Notes under the pieces: model-generated
Databases searched by the model: none
What the model was told of the DNA's origin: nothing
What the model saw: the letters and a program-made list of their open reading frames with translations, nothing else
Shown: piece after piece, positions 1-5,936 of the stretch
How positions within the stretch are numbered: position 1 is the stretch's first letter
Layout of the letters: each line of letters begins with the position of its first letter
DNA from: an uncultured Planctomycetales bacterium
Lineage (GTDB): Bacteria > Planctomycetota > Planctomycetia > Isosphaerales > Isosphaeraceae
Assembly: GCA_937997355.1 (NCBI GenBank)
Contig: CALKTZ010000690.1
Location: forward strand, 1-6,686
Direction of reading: 5' to 3'
Length of the DNA stretch: 6,686 bases
Position numbers and translations under genes: made by a program

Positions 1-194
1 TGGTCGACCGGATGCAACTGGATCTTGATCCCCGGCTCCGGCTTGCCGTCGACGAGGATCTTCCCGGATGCCGGGTATCGCATCGGCCGGCCGGCGTCCT
101 CCCCGTTGCAGGCGGGGAGAATCAGCAGGAGGGCGATGACCAGGATTTGACTCGGACATCGTCCGAGGCGTGAGAAATCGGCGTTGGCGTTCAT
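1..194 (-). CDS. Small lipoprotein with carboxypeptidase-regulatory-like fold, N-terminal part (runs off left edge)
   Basis: Only the first 64 codons are visible; the gene continues past base 1. The protein begins MNANADFSRLG, has a hydrophobic stretch at residues 17-28 and a lipobox-like LPAC with the cysteine at residue 29, so it is probably exported and lipid-anchored. Proline at the -2 position of the lipobox is slightly unusual. After it comes YPASGKILVDGKPEPG (residues 40-55) leading into IKIQLHP, the pattern of the short planctomycete lipoproteins with a carboxypeptidase-regulatory/transthyretin-like beta-sandwich; their substrate is unknown. The ATG (194-192) overlaps the TGA (193-191) of the upstream G8 gene as ATGA, which fixes the start and suggests translational coupling. 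It lies in the same frame as the 5' part of the G8 gene, so a frame-naive caller could fuse the two. Family and export are well supported; function is not known. Confidence 0.8.
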   Translation of the reverse strand, partial: MNANADFSRLGRCPSQILVIALLLILPACNGEDAGRPMRYPASGKILVDGKPEPGIKIQLHPVD

Positions 195-2303
195 CGGCTT
201 GCCGTCCCCCCGTTCGGGTTGCGGGGCTCGTCGTCCGTCGGAAAATCGAAGCGGACGACGTGGGGCAGCTTCTCGACGTTCCCCGCGACATCCTCGGAGT
301 GGGCGCGGATCTCGACGCCCCCCTTGCACCCCGTTGCGCCGTCCAGCTCGATCTCCCATTCGTCGAACTTGCCGCGGACCGAACGGGCCGCTTGCCCGTT
401 GACGACGACACGCGCCACCGCGCCATTCTCGGAAGCGGTGCCGGAGACGAGGAGCCGCCCCGAGGAGACCGGCGAGATCCGGGTGATCGCCGTGGCGGGG
501 GGGAGGTCGTCCACCGGCTTGAGGTTCTCCTCGTAGCCGTCGCCGGGGGCGGTCACGCCTCCCCAGGGGTGGAAGATGGAGTGGGAGCGGATCAGGTGCA
601 TTTCGAGGTCTTTGTAGACGTGATTCCGGGTATTGGAGCGCCAGAGGCCGTATTCGCAGTCGTAGATCGACATCCTGTGGACCTGCACGGTGGGCGCCCC
701 GGCATGGAACGGCCAGTGGCAGTTCCAGAGCTTGGTGTCTCGGATTGCGAACGGATGGCCGCGATCGCACGTCTCCGGACTTCACGTCCTCATACTTGTC
801 GTCGTCGCGGGCGATCCCCTTGAAGCCGCCGAGGTTGATGCCGAACCGCCGGTGGCAGTGGGCCTCGTTCCCCTCGAATCGGACGAACGGCAAGGTGCGG
901 ATGTCGACGAGCTTGTCCGAGCCGTCGGGCTGCTGGATGTGGAGCACGGGGTCGAAGTCGGCCGTCTTGCGCACCTCGAAGCGATAGCCGTACTGGTCGC
1001 ACTCGGCGGCGACGTTGCGGGTGAACGTGTTCAGGCTGTTGGCCCACCAGAAGCCCGAGCCGTCGTTGTGATCGAACGGCAAGACCTGATTGGGGAGCGG
1101 CCGGCCCAGGCACGCCTGGACGGCCAGGTTCCGGTCGAGGACGTTGTAAATCTCGGTGCCGTCTTCCAGGAAGAAGCCGTGGCCGACGCTCCGGTAGCCG
1201 ACGCAGTCGCGCACGACCAGGTAGTTGGTGCCGTGGATCGTGATCCAGCGATTGGCGCTGTCCCAGATCGACGCGCCGACGACCGACGACCCCCGCATCG
1301 AGTTGCCGGCCAGGTGGAAGTGGAGGCTGTAGCGGCCGAGCACCCCTTCCTTGCCGAGATGGCGGAACTCGGCATAGGAGATCGACCCGGTCGACCGCTT
1401 GTGGTACATGACGTGCCCGCGCACCCCCTTCGGGTCGGCCGATTCGATCACCACGTTGCGGCTCAGGTTGGCGACCTCGCCCCGGTAGTCCTCGATCACG
1501 CGATGGTCGAATTTCAGCGGGGCGTCGAGGTGGATCGTCGGGATCCCGTTGAATGGCGAGTTCTCGACCTTCGTGAGCGTCCGCTCCTCGGTCGACGGGC
1601 TGTCCTTCACGCTGTCGGTGTAGGTGCCGCCGTAGCCCAGGTGGCGGGTGGTGCCGGTGAGGATGATGCGGTCGCCGGGCTTCCACCCCGGCACCGGCTC
1701 GTTCAGGAAGGCGAGGGCCTCGCCGACGTTCGCCGTGCGCTGGAGCTTCACCCAGGTCCGGGGCATGGGCGCGCCGTGGAACTCCATCCGGCCGCCGCAG
1801 GAGACGATCGCCGGGAACGACTCCTTGTTCATCCCCTCGATGTACGTCAGCCGGATTCGGGCCGTCCGCCCGGCGGGGATGGGGGCATCGGCCGTGCCGA
1901 CTTCGAGCGTGGCGACGGGGGCAGTCGCCGCCGCCGGCTCGGGCTTTGGCCGGGGCTCGGCGGTCTTGGCGGCGTGGAGGGCGCATTCGAAGCCCTCCTC
2001 CGTGACGTCGTTTCCCGGCTGGACGCGGAGCAGCCCGACATCGAGCCGGGTGTCGCGATCGGCCGCGAACCGGAGCACCCCCGAGACGTGGACGGCGCGG
2101 ATCATCGCCGGGGAATCCACGTCGTAGAGGACGCGATGCCCCTCGCGGACGAGGACCCGATCGCCGGCCGCCGGCACGCGGCCGTTCTCCCAGGTCGTCG
2201 CCGCCGACCACGACCCGCTCCGCGACGATTTGACCAGCGGCGGCTCGGCGGCCCCCGCCCCGATCGTCGCGACGACCAACGCGCATACGATGGAATGAAT
2301 CAT
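191..2303 (-). CDS. Secreted G8-domain / right-handed beta-helix protein (CEMIP/fibrocystin-L-like), apparent +1 frameshift
   Basis: Conceptual product of about 703 residues when one base near 764 is skipped. Residues 1-19 form a hydrophobic export signal ending GAGAAE. A G8 domain spans roughly 28-180: SGSWSAATTW at 29-38, GRVPAAGD, then LEVGTADAPI (133-142) and a closing MEFHG. A Pro/Glu/Lys/Ala-rich insertion (about 113-131) sits inside it. A parallel beta-helix follows, with motifs recalled from CEMIP, TMEM2 and PKHD1L1: GRYSLHFHL (323-331) and GHGFFLEDGTE (374-384). After the frameshift the helix continues (RGHPFAIRDTKLWNCHW) and the protein ends in an Ig-like domain at about 601-690 (GTASENGAV, AGNVE). 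Eukaryotic relatives bind or degrade hyaluronan; a polysaccharide target in the periplasm or outside the cell is inference. ATG at 2303 is chosen because the signal peptide starts there; an in-frame stop lies at 2402-2400. The Shine-Dalgarno is weak, with AAGAAGGA about 19 bases upstream. The 3' end overlaps the lipoprotein gene. Confidence 0.82.
755..784 (-). other. Apparent +1 frameshift site within the G8/beta-helix gene
   Basis: Reading from 2303, the protein is convincing through KYEDVKSGDVR (codon 513 ends at base 765), then becomes Arg/Pro/Leu-rich nonsense. In the next frame the sequence RGHPFAIRDTKLW, starting near base 763, resumes beta-helix-like protein and runs to the TGA at 193-191. 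That frame has a stop at 784-782, so the switch must lie between 784 and about 760. Skipping one base at 764, inside the palindrome CGATCG, joins the two. An assembly or sequencing error, a real recent mutation (one base gained, or a 4-base duplication) and programmed +1 frameshifting are all possible. No slippery site or stimulatory structure is obvious, so the first two are more likely. Confidence 0.75.
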
Positions 2304-2469
2304 GATGTCAGATTCTCGATGTTCCTTCTTGTTCGAAATCCGTTCGGCGCATGCCCCGGAGATCACGCCGAAACGCCTGGATTCTGATCGGCGAGGGTCT
2401 CACGACCTCGCCGAAAGGGCCGACCGAAGGTCTCCCTTGCCGGGCTCACCGCACGGTCCCGCGAAAAAT

Positions 2470-2517
2470 GGGACAGGCACGGCGCTTCGCTCCGAGCCAG
2501 TCCCGTTTTCGCTCCGG
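2470..2517. repeat. REP-like imperfect palindrome, copy 1
   Basis: The arm GGGACAGGCACGG (2470-2482) faces CCGAGCCAGTCCC (2492-2504) around a 9-base loop. The arms pair except for two symmetrical A:A mismatches, a hallmark of REP elements mobilised by RAYT (Y1 tyrosine) transposases. It is followed by TTTTCGCTCCGG (2506-2517), which recurs after copy 2 at the same offset. It lies in the spacer between the DUF1559 and G8 genes. No transposase is present here, so a non-autonomous element is the natural reading; mRNA-stabilising or terminator-like activity is possible. Confidence 0.7.
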
Positions 2518-2531
2518 TTCTCGGTATGGCG

Positions 2532-2579
2532 GGGACAGGCACGTCACTGCGTTCCGAGCCAGTCCCCTTTTCGCTCCGG
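2532..2579. repeat. REP-like imperfect palindrome, copy 2
   Basis: This is a direct repeat of copy 1 with a 62-base period. The outer arms GGGACAGGCACG (2532-2543) and CCGAGCCAGTCCC (2554-2566) and the tail TTTTCGCTCCGG (2568-2579) are conserved, while the loop differs (TCACTGCGTT). An extra G at 2531 and C at 2567 lengthen the stem by one pair. Conserved arms with a diverged loop suggest that the stem is what is maintained. The copy ends 11 bases from the DUF1559 stop codon and could shape the 3' end of that transcript. Confidence 0.7.
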
Positions 2580-2590
2580 CCTCGACTTTT

Positions 2591-3589
2591 TCAGAACGAG
2601 TCGGCGCTGAGGACCTCGCCCTGGGCGCGGGTGGCATACGCCAGGTAGACGGAGCGGCTGATCGTTTCCTTGAGGAACTTGACCGAGCCGTCGCAGGCCA
2701 CGGCGTTGATGCCGCCGGGATGGAAGGAATAGGCACCGTTCCAGCCGTTGTGGCAGTTGATCACGCAGGGGCCGTCGTAATCCCAGCCGTCGGTGCAGTC
2801 GATCTTGCAGTTGCCGACCGGCGTCTTCCCCTTGAACGTCACCAGCCGCATGCTCATGTAGCCCCCCCAGGCGCCCGTCTCGAAGTAGGCGTTCGTGACG
2901 GCGTCCGAGGCGAACGACTTCACGAGCTTGTTGCGGCTGTAGTAGTCGGGCTTGGAGGCGACCTCGTAGGCGAGCATCGTGTTCGAGGTCCCGTCGGTGA
3001 TCGCGGCGAGCGGGGTCTGCCTGGTCCACTGGAGCGCCGAGGCGAGTTCCGGGTCGTCGGAATACCAGGCCGGCACCACCGTCCGGGCCGTGAAATAGTC
3101 CGAACGCGCCGCCGATCGGTTCATGTCGAGGATGTAGCCGACGTCGAGATCGGGGATGCCCTGGACCGTCGCGCCGCCTCGCGGGGACGACGGGCAGATG
3201 AAGGCCGAGATGGTCGTCTTCACGGCCGTCTGGTTGGCCCAGTTGGTGAACGTCCAGGAGAAATTATAGGAGTCGTAGATCTGGCGCTGTTCGAGGTACG
3301 CCAGGATGCGGGTCGACCAGCCGCTCTTGAAGCTGGAGGCGTTGCCGGGGCCGAAGCCGTAATAGAGCGCCCCCGGCGGGAGGCCGCCGTTGGAGCTCTC
3401 GTAATTGTGCATCGCCAGGCCGATCTGCTTCAGGTTGTTGGTGCACTGGATGCGTCGGGCCGCCTCGCGGGCCGACTGCACCGCGGGCAGCAGCAAGGCG
3501 ATGAGCACCGCGATGATGGCGATGACGACGAGCAGCTCGATCAGCGTGAAACCAAACCGACGTCTCGAAGCGAGGCGATTCCTGACCAT
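2591..3589 (-). CDS. DUF1559 prepilin-like protein with H-X9-DG motif
   Basis: A 332-residue protein of the planctomycete DUF1559 family, at the family's usual length. The N-terminus is basic (RNRLASRRR) followed by GFTLIELLVVIAII: a type IV prepilin motif with cleavage predicted between G13 and F14, Glu at mature position 5 (E18), and one hydrophobic helix at 14-37. It is presumably processed by a prepilin peptidase and anchored in the inner membrane or a pseudopilus. The family's DGTSNTMLAYE segment lies in the middle, and the C-terminal FHPGGINAVACDG gives H290, nine residues, then D300-G301. Four cysteines (261, 265, 275, 279) lie in two copies of CxI[DN]Cx[DN]GW[DN], not a general family feature to my knowledge. 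Start chosen at ATG 3589-3587 because it places the leader at normal length; the frame extends upstream to a TTG at 3682 with no leader-like sequence. AGGA lies 13 bases upstream. The role of DUF1559 proteins is not established. Confidence 0.92.
   Translation of the reverse strand: MVRNRLASRRRFGFTLIELLVVIAIIAVLIALLLPAVQSAREAARRIQCTNNLKQIGLAMHNYESSNGGLPPGALYYGFGPGNASSFKSGWSTRILAYLEQRQIYDSYNFSWTFTNWANQTAVKTTISAFICPSSPRGGATVQGIPDLDVGYILDMNRSAARSDYFTARTVVPAWYSDDPELASALQWTRQTPLAAITDGTSNTMLAYEVASKPDYYSRNKLVKSFASDAVTNAYFETGAWGGYMSMRLVTFKGKTPVGNCKIDCTDGWDYDGPCVINCHNGWNGAYSFHPGGINAVACDGSVKFLKETISRSVYLAYATRAQGEVLSADSF
2741..2810 (-). repeat. Internal duplication encoding paired cysteine motif in the DUF1559 protein
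   Basis: Bases 2741-2768 and 2783-2810 match at 22 of 28 positions with an offset of 42 bases (14 codons). They encode CVINCHNGWN (residues 275-284) and CKIDCTDGWD (261-270). DNA-level similarity plus the in-phase offset indicates a local tandem duplication rather than chance. The four cysteines could form disulfides in the exported domain or bind a metal. Confidence 0.6.
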
Positions 3590-3798
3590 GTTGATTGATT
3601 CATCCTGTGGGAGATGCGGCAGGGGTGACGATCGGCGGGGAAGGTTTAGCAAACCGCGTGCCTTGAAGAAATTCGTTCGCAACAGCCGAAACTCCTAAGA
3701 GTTGCGACATCATGACCGTATTGGGTCCGGCACCGGGCGATCAACGATTCACCGCGGATGGCGATTTTCTGATCCAGACCACCAAATTTGCGAACCGA

Positions 3799-3827
3799 AT
3801 TTTATTGAGATGAAGTCTCAATATCAA
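3799..3827 (-). promoter_or_regulatory. Predicted sigma70-type promoter, reading toward the DUF1559 gene
   Basis: On the minus strand, TTGATA (3827-3822; 5 of 6 to TTGACA) is followed by exactly 17 bases and TAAAAT (3804-3799; 5 of 6 to TATAAT). This is the best sigma70 match in the window and sits in its most AT-rich part. Transcription would begin near 3792 and read into the DUF1559 gene through a leader of about 200 bases. Position and spacing are seen directly; activity is inferred, and planctomycete promoters may deviate from this consensus. Confidence 0.55.
3803..3823. promoter_or_regulatory. Perfect palindrome in the promoter spacer (candidate operator)
   Basis: TATTGAGA (3803-3810) and TCTCAATA (3816-3823) are exact inverted repeats of 8 bases separated by TGAAG. 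They fill the spacer between the -35 and -10 hexamers and touch both, the classical place for a repressor-binding site. The stem is AT-rich and lacks a following T-tract on either strand, so a terminator is unlikely. The regulator is unknown, and none is encoded in the window. Confidence 0.5.
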
Positions 3828-3859
3828 TTGTGTGGTAAGAGGTGATATCGTGACAATTG
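3825..3859. promoter_or_regulatory. Paired CAATTG boxes upstream of the promoter
   Basis: CAATTGT (3825-3831) and ACAATTG (3853-3859) form an inverted repeat with a 21-base gap. An inner inverted pair, ATATCA (3821-3826) and TGATAT (3843-3848), overlaps it. The first CAATTG overlaps the -35 hexamer. They could be part of the same regulatory region, but short AT-rich repeats of this kind also arise by chance. Confidence 0.25.
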
Positions 3860-3897
3860 TTGAGGTCGACGGATTTGGCCCCTTCCCCTGGGATTTC

Positions 3898-4482
3898 CTA
3901 TCGATTGGCCAGCCAGCCTTTGATGCGATCTTCCAGATTTGCAATGTCTTCCCGACAAAGCCTCCGTATACGGCCGTAGCGGGAAGCGGCTTCCTCAGCT
4001 AGCTTTCCACGGCCTTCTCCGGGAAAGTCGAGAACATTTCGCCGTCCGGCGTACGGGAGGAAGTAGTGTTCCTTGGGGTTTCCTTCCGCTCGGATTGCCT
4101 TCCAGTTCCAATCCCGAGGGAGATCCTGTTGACCCGCGAGGAGCCAGACTTCCAGCTCCTGCCAGGCATTTTCCGCGAAGAAGGCCTGACCCTGCCTGAT
4201 AATTCCATTCGCCTGCTCTTCGAGTCGGCGCAGGGATGCCTGACGGTTTTCGTCCCCATCGCGATCGACACATAACAGGAACAGGTCAATCGGCCGGTGC
4301 CGTTCGATGACAGCCTTGATCATGTCCCATTTCAGGACATGACCAATGCCGCGAAAGCGCGGCTGTTGGCAAATTCTGATCTTGGCCCTCGGCCGCCCCA
4401 GGTGCGTCATCATCACTTCGATGATCGGCTGAAGTATGTATTGATCTCGGACGGGATCTTCGGGGATCACCAGGACGTTCAT
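3898..4482 (-). CDS. DUF4276-like TOPRIM-type protein, partner of the AAA ATPase
   Basis: A 194-residue soluble protein. The N-terminus MNVLVIPEDPVRDQYIL resembles TOPRIM motif I: a hydrophobic strand ending in an acidic residue (E8), then a helix. A second strand, IDLFLLCVDRDGD, carries D73, D75 and D77, matching the DxD of TOPRIM folds that bind catalytic metal. AENAWQELEVWLLAG (103-117) matches the ELExWLL segment I associate with DUF4276. These features suggest a metal-dependent nuclease or nucleotidyl-transfer domain; activity is inference. Start chosen at ATG 4482-4480, where the family begins; the frame stays open to 4593 overlapping the ATPase gene, but that extension is Arg/Pro-rich and looks non-coding. 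AGAGGAAGG lies about 14 bases upstream. Twenty-eight bases separate it from the ATPase stop codon, so the two are very likely co-transcribed and act together. Alternative assignment: an RloB- or DUF4435-like relative. Confidence 0.78.
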   Translation of the reverse strand: MNVLVIPEDPVRDQYILQPIIEVMMTHLGRPRAKIRICQQPRFRGIGHVLKWDMIKAVIERHRPIDLFLLCVDRDGDENRQASLRRLEEQANGIIRQGQAFFAENAWQELEVWLLAGQQDLPRDWNWKAIRAEGNPKEHYFLPYAGRRNVLDFPGEGRGKLAEEAASRYGRIRRLCREDIANLEDRIKGWLANR

Positions 4483-4510
4483 GAGGTGTTCTCGCGCCTT
4501 CCTCTGGAGA

Positions 4511-5842
4511 TCACACCGAAGATCCGGCGGTAATGCTGTCGGGGGCCGGATCGTTGAGGAAATCCAGCGTATCCTCGAACCAACTCGACGCATGAAGGAG
4601 CGAGATGCTCTGATCTCGAATCACTTCCGCCGCGCCGGGGATGCCGAGGATTTCCTTGATCTTCGCGTCGGGATGATCGGGGAGCCGGTAGACGATCGAC
4701 GTGCTTTTCAAGGATTCTTCGCTCAGGAATTGCAAGAGCAAGGGGGAATGGCTCGTCGCCACGATCTGGATGTTCTTCCTTGCGGCCTGATGCTCGATCA
4801 GGTCGAGCAACAAGCCGAGGCGGGCGGGATGAATGCCGTTTTCCAACTCCTCGATGAAGTAGAAGGATGCCGGCGAGGGCCCGAGCAGGGCGGCGAGGAT
4901 CGCCAGGAAGCGGAGTGTGCCGTCCGATGCGCTGAGCGCCGAGATGCTCCGATTGTGTTTCTCGTGAATCCTGAGGAGGATTTTCCCGGTGATGTCTTCA
5001 TCGAAGCTGAGATCGTGGACGTCCATCGGCGTCAGCCTTCGGACCCACTCCATCAGGGCCGCTTTCTTCGACGGCTCGTCGCAAATCGCCGCCAGCACGG
5101 AGGAGAGGTTTTCCCCCCGATCACCCAGGGTCGTCTGGCCGGGGAGCGCGGGGATGCGCATCTGCGTCGGCGACAGATCGAGGAAACGGAAAGAGGCGAA
5201 GCCGTCTCGCACGTTCCGGGCGATCGCCGATGCTAGCGGCGATTTCAGGGCGACCTCGCGATTCTTCTCCGCAAGCTGTCCGAGGCCGGGGATATCGGTT
5301 TGCGGGAAGTCCTCGAATTCGTCCGGCTTGGCGGGATCGTCCCACACGCGATGAACGAGGCGGCTCCGATCCACGCTCGGGATCGTCGCCAGGTAAACCC
5401 CTCGATCGCCGCCCGCCAAAGTGACGCTCAGCTCCTCTTCCTTGAGGTAAAGATCCAATCGCGATGGATGGAGGGGATGTTGCCGGGCGGCGACCTCCAT
5501 CGAGTAGTCATACTCCAGGATCGTGATCCTTTGCGACGTCCGTTCCTTGGAGAGGCCGAAGGGGAGTTTCATCTTGAGGATGAAGGAATCGGCGCCGTCA
5601 TGAATGATTTCGCGAGGTCCTCCTCGAATTCCGCTCCAGACTCGCTCACCGCCAACCCCGAACTTCTCCCCCATGATGTCCGCCAGTGGATATCCCCGGC
5701 CGATCCCGTGAAGGAACTGAAAGGCGTCCCGGATATTGCTCTTCCCGGAGGCGTTCGCGCCGATGAGGACGGTCAGACGGCCCAATGATAGGGTGGCGTC
5801 CCGGAAATTCTTGAAATTCTTGAGCGTCAAGGACTCGATCAT
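4511..5842 (-). CDS. AAA family (ABC/OLD-type) ATPase
   Basis: A 443-residue cytoplasmic ATPase of the AAA_15/AAA_21, RecF/OLD-like class. MIESLTLKNFKNFRDATLSL is the usual N-terminal strand pair, followed by Walker A GANASGKS (28-35), a Q-loop-like FQFL (41-44), the ABC signature region LSASDGTLRFL (303-313), Walker B FYFIEELENGIHP (327-339, acidic E331/E332) and the H-loop ATSHSP (362-367). All ATP-binding parts are present, so it looks functional. The roughly 250-residue insert between Walker A and the signature has no recognisable coiled coil. OLD nucleases carry a C-terminal TOPRIM domain of about 150-200 residues; this protein stops soon after the H-loop, and the next gene supplies a TOPRIM-like protein. 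Start ATG 5842-5840 begins directly with the family's N-terminal strand; GGTGA lies just upstream. The context suggests a two-component ATPase-effector system, possibly defence. Confidence 0.9.
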   Translation of the reverse strand: MIESLTLKNFKNFRDATLSLGRLTVLIGANASGKSNIRDAFQFLHGIGRGYPLADIMGEKFGVGGERVWSGIRGGPREIIHDGADSFILKMKLPFGLSKERTSQRITILEYDYSMEVAARQHPLHPSRLDLYLKEEELSVTLAGGDRGVYLATIPSVDRSRLVHRVWDDPAKPDEFEDFPQTDIPGLGQLAEKNREVALKSPLASAIARNVRDGFASFRFLDLSPTQMRIPALPGQTTLGDRGENLSSVLAAICDEPSKKAALMEWVRRLTPMDVHDLSFDEDITGKILLRIHEKHNRSISALSASDGTLRFLAILAALLGPSPASFYFIEELENGIHPARLGLLLDLIEHQAARKNIQIVATSHSPLLLQFLSEESLKSTSIVYRLPDHPDAKIKEILGIPGAAEVIRDQSISLLHASSWFEDTLDFLNDPAPDSITAGSSV

Positions 5843-5930
5843 CGGTCACCGGACCAATCGGGCTGACGATGTGATTTGGGACGTTCTGCCGGTCTTGAAA
5901 TTCGGTTCTCGCAGCTTTTCGATTGGGCCG

Positions 5931-5936
5931 ATTATA
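5931..5936 (-). promoter_or_regulatory. Possible -10 element for the ATPase/DUF4276-like operon
   Basis: A perfect TATAAT is read on the minus strand at 5936-5931, about 89 bases before the ATPase ATG, within the divergent 207-base spacer. The hexamer at a 17-base spacing is CGGAAA, a poor -35, so this would be a weak or activator-dependent promoter. No clear promoter for the divergent DUF1501 gene was found; TAAGAT near 6000 on the plus strand is a weak candidate only. Confidence 0.3.

Larger units (their letters stand above)
2304..2590. other. Intergenic spacer between DUF1559 and G8 genes
   Basis: This 287-base stretch holds the two REP-like units. Nearer the G8 start are weak inverted repeats: GCGAGG/CCTCGC at 2391-2411 and GACC-GAA-GGTC at 2422-2432. 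I see no convincing sigma70 promoter for the G8 gene on the minus strand and no T-tract intrinsic terminator. The G8 gene may be transcribed from a non-canonical promoter or by read-through from the DUF1559 gene. Confidence 0.5.
3590..3897. other. AT-rich leader/promoter region upstream of the DUF1559 gene
   Basis: No credible gene lies in these 308 bases. Bases 3781-3840 are only 20/60 G+C, far below the surrounding coding sequence. The stretch holds the promoter and palindrome described separately, two CAATTG boxes, and a small inverted repeat AACTC-CTAA-GAGTT (3690-3703) in what would be the mRNA leader. A transcript starting near 3792 would have an untranslated leader of about 200 bases before the DUF1559 ATG. 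No T-tract terminator for the DUF4276-like gene ending at 3898 is evident. Confidence 0.6.

Noticed and set aside
191..688. Independent gene starting at GTG 688 (165 codons)
   Set aside because: The frame continues upstream as beta-helix protein (RGHPFAIRDTKLW) to about base 763, so it is the frameshifted C-terminal part of the G8 gene rather than a separate protein.
790..2286. Minus-strand open frame of 498 codons rich in Arg, Gly and Pro
   Set aside because: Out-of-frame shadow of the G8 gene. Its composition is typical of a GC-rich wrong frame and no domain is recognisable, whereas the adjacent frame encodes a clear G8/beta-helix protein.
690..2387. Plus-strand open frame of 565 codons
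   Set aside because: Antisense to the G8 gene. It is rich in Val, Asp and Arg in the pattern of reverse-complemented GC-rich coding sequence, without motifs or a convincing ribosome-binding site.
2470..2579. Start of a CRISPR array
   Set aside because: Only two copies, each an imperfect palindrome with a diverged loop; spacing and structure fit REP elements, and no cas genes are present.
2351..3598. Plus-strand open frame of 415 codons over the DUF1559 gene
   Set aside because: Antisense shadow. It runs through the REP-like repeats and the strongly supported DUF1559 coding frame and has no recognisable domain.
3600..3713. Small 37-codon minus-strand ORF between the promoter and the DUF1559 gene
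   Set aside because: No ribosome-binding site or recognisable sequence, and too short to judge. Recorded only as part of the leader observation.
3803..3823. Hairpin as an intrinsic terminator for the DUF4276-like gene
   Set aside because: The stem is AT-rich and has no T-tract after it on either strand; its placement in a promoter spacer fits an operator better.
3741..3944. Minus-strand open frame of 67 codons across the end of the DUF4276-like gene
   Set aside because: It lies mostly in AT-rich promoter sequence and overlaps the real gene's 3' end, with no ribosome-binding site or family resemblance.
4481..5236. Plus-strand open frame of 251 codons over the ATPase gene
   Set aside because: Antisense to the ATPase, whose Walker and H-loop motifs leave no doubt about the coding strand.
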